Below are positions 62,006-64,000 of a stretch of 64,000 nucleotides of DNA, in pieces (position 1 is the stretch's first letter; the number at the start of each line of letters is the position of its first letter). The position numbers and the translations under genes were made by a program. Source of the stretch: Streptomyces sp. ASQP_92 (GTDB lineage Bacteria; Actinomycetota; Actinomycetes; Streptomycetales; Streptomycetaceae); NCBI RefSeq assembly GCF_025399895.1, contig NZ_JAODUA010000026.1, positions 1-64,000 on the forward strand, read 5' to 3'. The notes under the pieces were generated by a model that worked only from the letters and a program-made list of their open reading frames with translations, made no database searches and was not told the DNA's origin.

Positions 62006-62677
62006 TCAGAGCGTCGACCTCAGCCACTGCTCCACGCTCGCGATGTGCACCGTCGCCCAGGACCGGGCCGCCTCGGCGTCCCGGTCCCGCAGCGCCGCCA
62101 GGATCGCCCGGTGCTCGCGCAGGGTCCGTCCCACCGCGTCCTCCTGGGTCAGGCCCCGCCAGATGCGGGCCCGGGTGGTGGGCCCGGAGAGACCGTCGAG
62201 CAGCGAGCACAGCACCGAGTTCCCGGAGCCCGCCACGATGCCCCGGTGGAATTCGAGGTCCGCGAGGACCAGCTCCTCCACCGAGGGGGCGTCCCCCAGC
62301 GCCTCCAACTGCGCGTCCAGCGCGTCCAGTTCGGGCTCGGTGATCCGGGGCGCCGCCATCGCCGTGGCGGCCGGCTCCAGGATGCGGCGTACCGCGAGGA
62401 ACTCCAGGACCGTGTCGTCGCGGTGGAAGTCGACGACGAAGCTCATCGCCTCCAGCAGGACCTGGGGGTCCAGGCTGGTGACATAGGTGCCGTCGCCCTG
62501 GCGGACGTCCAGGATGCGGATGAGGGAGAGCGCCCGCACCGCCTCGCGCAGGGAGTTGCGCGACAGGCCGAGCTCCGCCGCCAGTTCGCTCTCCTTGGGG
62601 AGCCGGTCGCCCGGCCGCAGCGCACCGGAGACGATCATTTCCTTGATCTTCTCGATGGCCTCGTCGGTGACAGCCAT
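62006..62677 (-). CDS. FadR/GntR-family regulator, candidate L-fucose regulator
   Basis: A 223-residue FCD-type GntR regulator. Winged helix at residues about 3-70 (IKEMIVSGALRPGDRLPKES, ELAAELGLSRNSLREAVRAL, RQGDGTYV) and a helical metal-dependent FCD domain (LVLADLEFHRGIVAGSGN, LREHRAILAAL). GGAGGTCGCCC precedes ATG 62677. Its own promoter contains the palindrome at 62691-62701 that also occurs ahead of the fuconate operon, so autoregulation plus control of fucose genes is the simplest reading. It is not next to glycerol regulator features, although glpD follows. Confidence 0.87.
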   Translation of the reverse strand: MAVTDEAIEKIKEMIVSGALRPGDRLPKESELAAELGLSRNSLREAVRALSLIRILDVRQGDGTYVTSLDPQVLLEAMSFVVDFHRDDTVLEFLAVRRILEPAATAMAAPRITEPELDALDAQLEALGDAPSVEELVLADLEFHRGIVAGSGNSVLCSLLDGLSGPTTRARIWRGLTQEDAVGRTLREHRAILAALRDRDAEAARSWATVHIASVEQWLRSTL

Positions 62678-62690
62678 GGGCGACCTCCAG

Positions 62691-62703
62691 ACATCCGATG
62701 TAT
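62691..62703. promoter_or_regulatory. Operator of the FadR/GntR-type regulator
   Basis: ACATC-C-GATGT (62691-62701) is a perfect 11-bp palindrome 14 bp before the regulator gene. The minus strand reads ATACATCGGATG (62692-62703), identical over 12 bp to 53982-53993. Confidence 0.68.
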
Positions 62704-62769
62704 CGGCCCCCATTATGCGCGCCCCGGACCCGTCGCGGCCCGTACTCCCCGAGAGTGCCCGGCGCACGC

Positions 62770-62804
62770 CGAAGGGGCGGCCCCTCGCGGGAGCCGCCCC
62801 TTCG
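62770..62804 (-). terminator. Terminator of glpD
   Basis: CGAAGGGGCGGC (62770-62781) pairs perfectly with 62793-62804 across an 11-base loop, 19 bp past the glpD stop. Confidence 0.85.
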
Positions 62805-62822
62805 CCGGTATGTGACGAACCG

Positions 62823-64000
62823 TCAGTTCTTCTCGCCGAGCAGATCCTCGACCTTGGCCCGGATCTCGTCCGTGGCCAGACCCCGGATCGTCAGGGTCGT
62901 ACGGCGGCGCAGCACGTCGTCCGCGGTCTCGGCCCACTCGTGGTCACGCGCGTAGGCGACCTGCGCCCAGATCTCGGGGGCGTCGGGGTGGACGCGCTCG
63001 GCCAGCGCCGGGTCCTCGACGGCCAGACGGGCGATGTCGAAGGACAGCGAACCGTAGTGCGTGGCCAGGTGCTTGGCGGTGTCGGCGGTCATGCGCGGGC
63101 CGGACGACGAGCCGTCCACCATCAGGCGGTGGGCGACGGCGCGCGGGTTGGCGATGCCGGGCAGCGGCATCTTGCCGGGGAGCTCCGAGATGGGCTCGAA
63201 GTCGTTGCCCAGCGGGTGGCCCGGGAGCTGCTCCAGCTTCTTCATCACCGTACGGCCGATGTGGCGGAACGTCGTCCACTTGCCGCCGGCCACCGACAGC
63301 ATGCCGCCGCGGCCCTCGGTGACGACCGTCTCGCGCTTGGCCTTGGAGGTGTCGCCCGGACCGCCGGGCAGGACCCGCAGACCGGCGAAGGAGTAGGTGA
63401 TCAGATCGCGGGAGAGCTGCTGGTCACGGATCGAGAACGCGGCCTCGTCGAGGATCTGCGCGGTGTCCGCCTCGGTGACCCGCACATCCGCCGGATCGCC
63501 CTCGAACTCCTCGTCGGTGGTGCCGAGCAGGAGCATGTCCTCCCACGGCAGCGCGAAGGTGATCCGGTACTTGTCGATCGGGGTGGCCAGCGCCGCCTTC
63601 CAGGGAGCGGTGCGCTTGAGCACCAGGTGCGCGCCCTTGGACAGGCGTATGGAGGGAGCCGAGGCGGGGTCCTCCATCTTGCGCAGGTGGTCGACCCAGG
63701 GGCCGGTGGCGTTGAGGACGAGCCGCGCGTCGACGCCGAACTCCTCACCGTCCATACGGTCCTTGAGGTCGGCGCCCGTGACCCGGCCCTTGGTGAAGCG
63801 CAGCCCGGTGACCTCGGCGTGGTTGAGCACGACGGCGCCGGCCTCGACGGCGGCACGTACCGTCATCAGGGCCATGCGGGCGTCGTTCATCTGGTCGTCG
63901 CCGTACACGGCGACGGCCTTGAGGTTGTCCGTCCGCAGCTCCGGCACGTCCGCCGAGGCCTTGGCGGGGGAGAGCAGGTGCCCGACGCCGTCGCCGAAGG
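62823..64000 (-). CDS. glpD: FAD-dependent glycerol-3-phosphate dehydrogenase, C-terminal part (cut by window edge)
   Basis: The last 392 codons of GlpD, open to the right edge; the N-terminal FAD motif is outside. ARLVLNATGPWVDHLR, KGAHLVLKR, PWEDMLLLGTTDEEFEGDP and GGKWTTFRHIGRTVMKKLE are GlpD signatures, followed by the DAO_C domain. It oxidises glycerol 3-phosphate to dihydroxyacetone phosphate and passes electrons to quinone. In S. coelicolor glpD lies with glpF and glpK, which would be expected just beyond the window. Confidence 0.94.
   Translation of the reverse strand, partial: FGDGVGHLLSPAKASADVPELRTDNLKAVAVYGDDQMNDARMALMTVRAAVEAGAVVLNHAEVTGLRFTKGRVTGADLKDRMDGEEFGVDARLVLNATGPWVDHLRKMEDPASAPSIRLSKGAHLVLKRTAPWKAALATPIDKYRITFALPWEDMLLLGTTDEEFEGDPADVRVTEADTAQILDEAAFSIRDQQLSRDLITYSFAGLRVLPGGPGDTSKAKRETVVTEGRGGMLSVAGGKWTTFRHIGRTVMKKLEQLPGHPLGNDFEPISELPGKMPLPGIANPRAVAHRLMVDGSSSGPRMTADTAKHLATHYGSLSFDIARLAVEDPALAERVHPDAPEIWAQVAYARDHEWAETADDVLRRRTTLTIRGLATDEIRAKVEDLLGEKN

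Overview
The window is high-GC actinobacterial DNA and almost certainly Streptomyces. It carries a short and a long chaplin (the long one with a sortase signal), mycothiol enzymes (MshC and a mycothiol-dependent formaldehyde dehydrogenase), a DUF397-era Xre/DUF5753 regulatory cassette, many GTG starts with GTGA/ATGA overlaps, and intergenic repeats typical of streptomycetes. From memory, the order chaplins - mshC - glycerol genes recalls the S. coelicolor SCO1661-SCO1675 neighbourhood.

Layout. 1-552: composite repeat element. 0.55-6.0 kb: two convergent operons, SDR/acyl-CoA ligase/TetR (+) and APH-type kinase/ACAD11-type acyl-CoA dehydrogenase (-), with the same TetR palindrome at both outer promoters; the enzyme set matches a 4-hydroxyacid (levulinate-type) catabolic pathway. 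6.1-13.8 kb: DUF202 membrane pair, Nudix hydrolase, DMT exporter, FAD dehydrogenase, ASCH protein, amino-acid permease, and a molybdopterin oxidoreductase/cytochrome b pair. 13.8-16.6 kb: gluconate kinase and permease, divergent from a GntR regulator across a clear palindromic operator. 16.8-22.4 kb: amino-acid permease; TetR divergent from a second permease and an exo-amidohydrolase. 22.4-24.3 kb: mycothiol-dependent formaldehyde dehydrogenase and a metallo-beta-lactamase-fold hydrolase joined by a doubly coupled 27-codon mini-ORF. 24.3-24.8 kb: second repeat element. 24.8-27.1 kb: three coupled genes for the upper L-fucose pathway. 27.2-29.8 kb: RluA-type pseudouridine synthase and a lone ketosynthase with an unusual N-terminal extension.

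29.95-33.12 kb is a small, compositionally different island of seven overlapping genes inserted at the 3' end of tRNA-Leu(GAG), flanked by a ~55-bp imperfect direct repeat of the tRNA end plus its terminator. No integrase, Rep or Tra gene remains. 33.3-53.8 kb is mostly conserved core: M20 peptidase, chpH, chpC, small conserved proteins, a RecD2-like protein that has lost its ATPase motifs, aldo/keto reductase, F420-type oxidoreductase, ferritin-like protein, CorA, phosphatase/DUF3090/HipA-like trio, a third repeat element, mshC, a secreted GH31 glycosidase, aldehyde dehydrogenase and a PAC2 protein. 54.1-59.9 kb: the lower L-fucose pathway (L-fuconate dehydratase, SDR) with a complete sugar ABC transporter. 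60.1-62.7 kb: membrane Ser/Thr kinase and a FadR/GntR-type regulator whose promoter carries the same 12-bp sequence as the fuconate operon promoter. The right edge cuts glpD.

Main inferences worth testing: (i) a TetR-controlled 4-hydroxyacyl-CoA pathway at the left end; (ii) an L-fucose regulon split over two loci 25 kb apart and tied together by an ACATCGGAT operator; (iii) a tRNA-Leu island with att-like repeats; (iv) three copies of a composite intergenic element containing arrays of a conserved 56-57-bp period.
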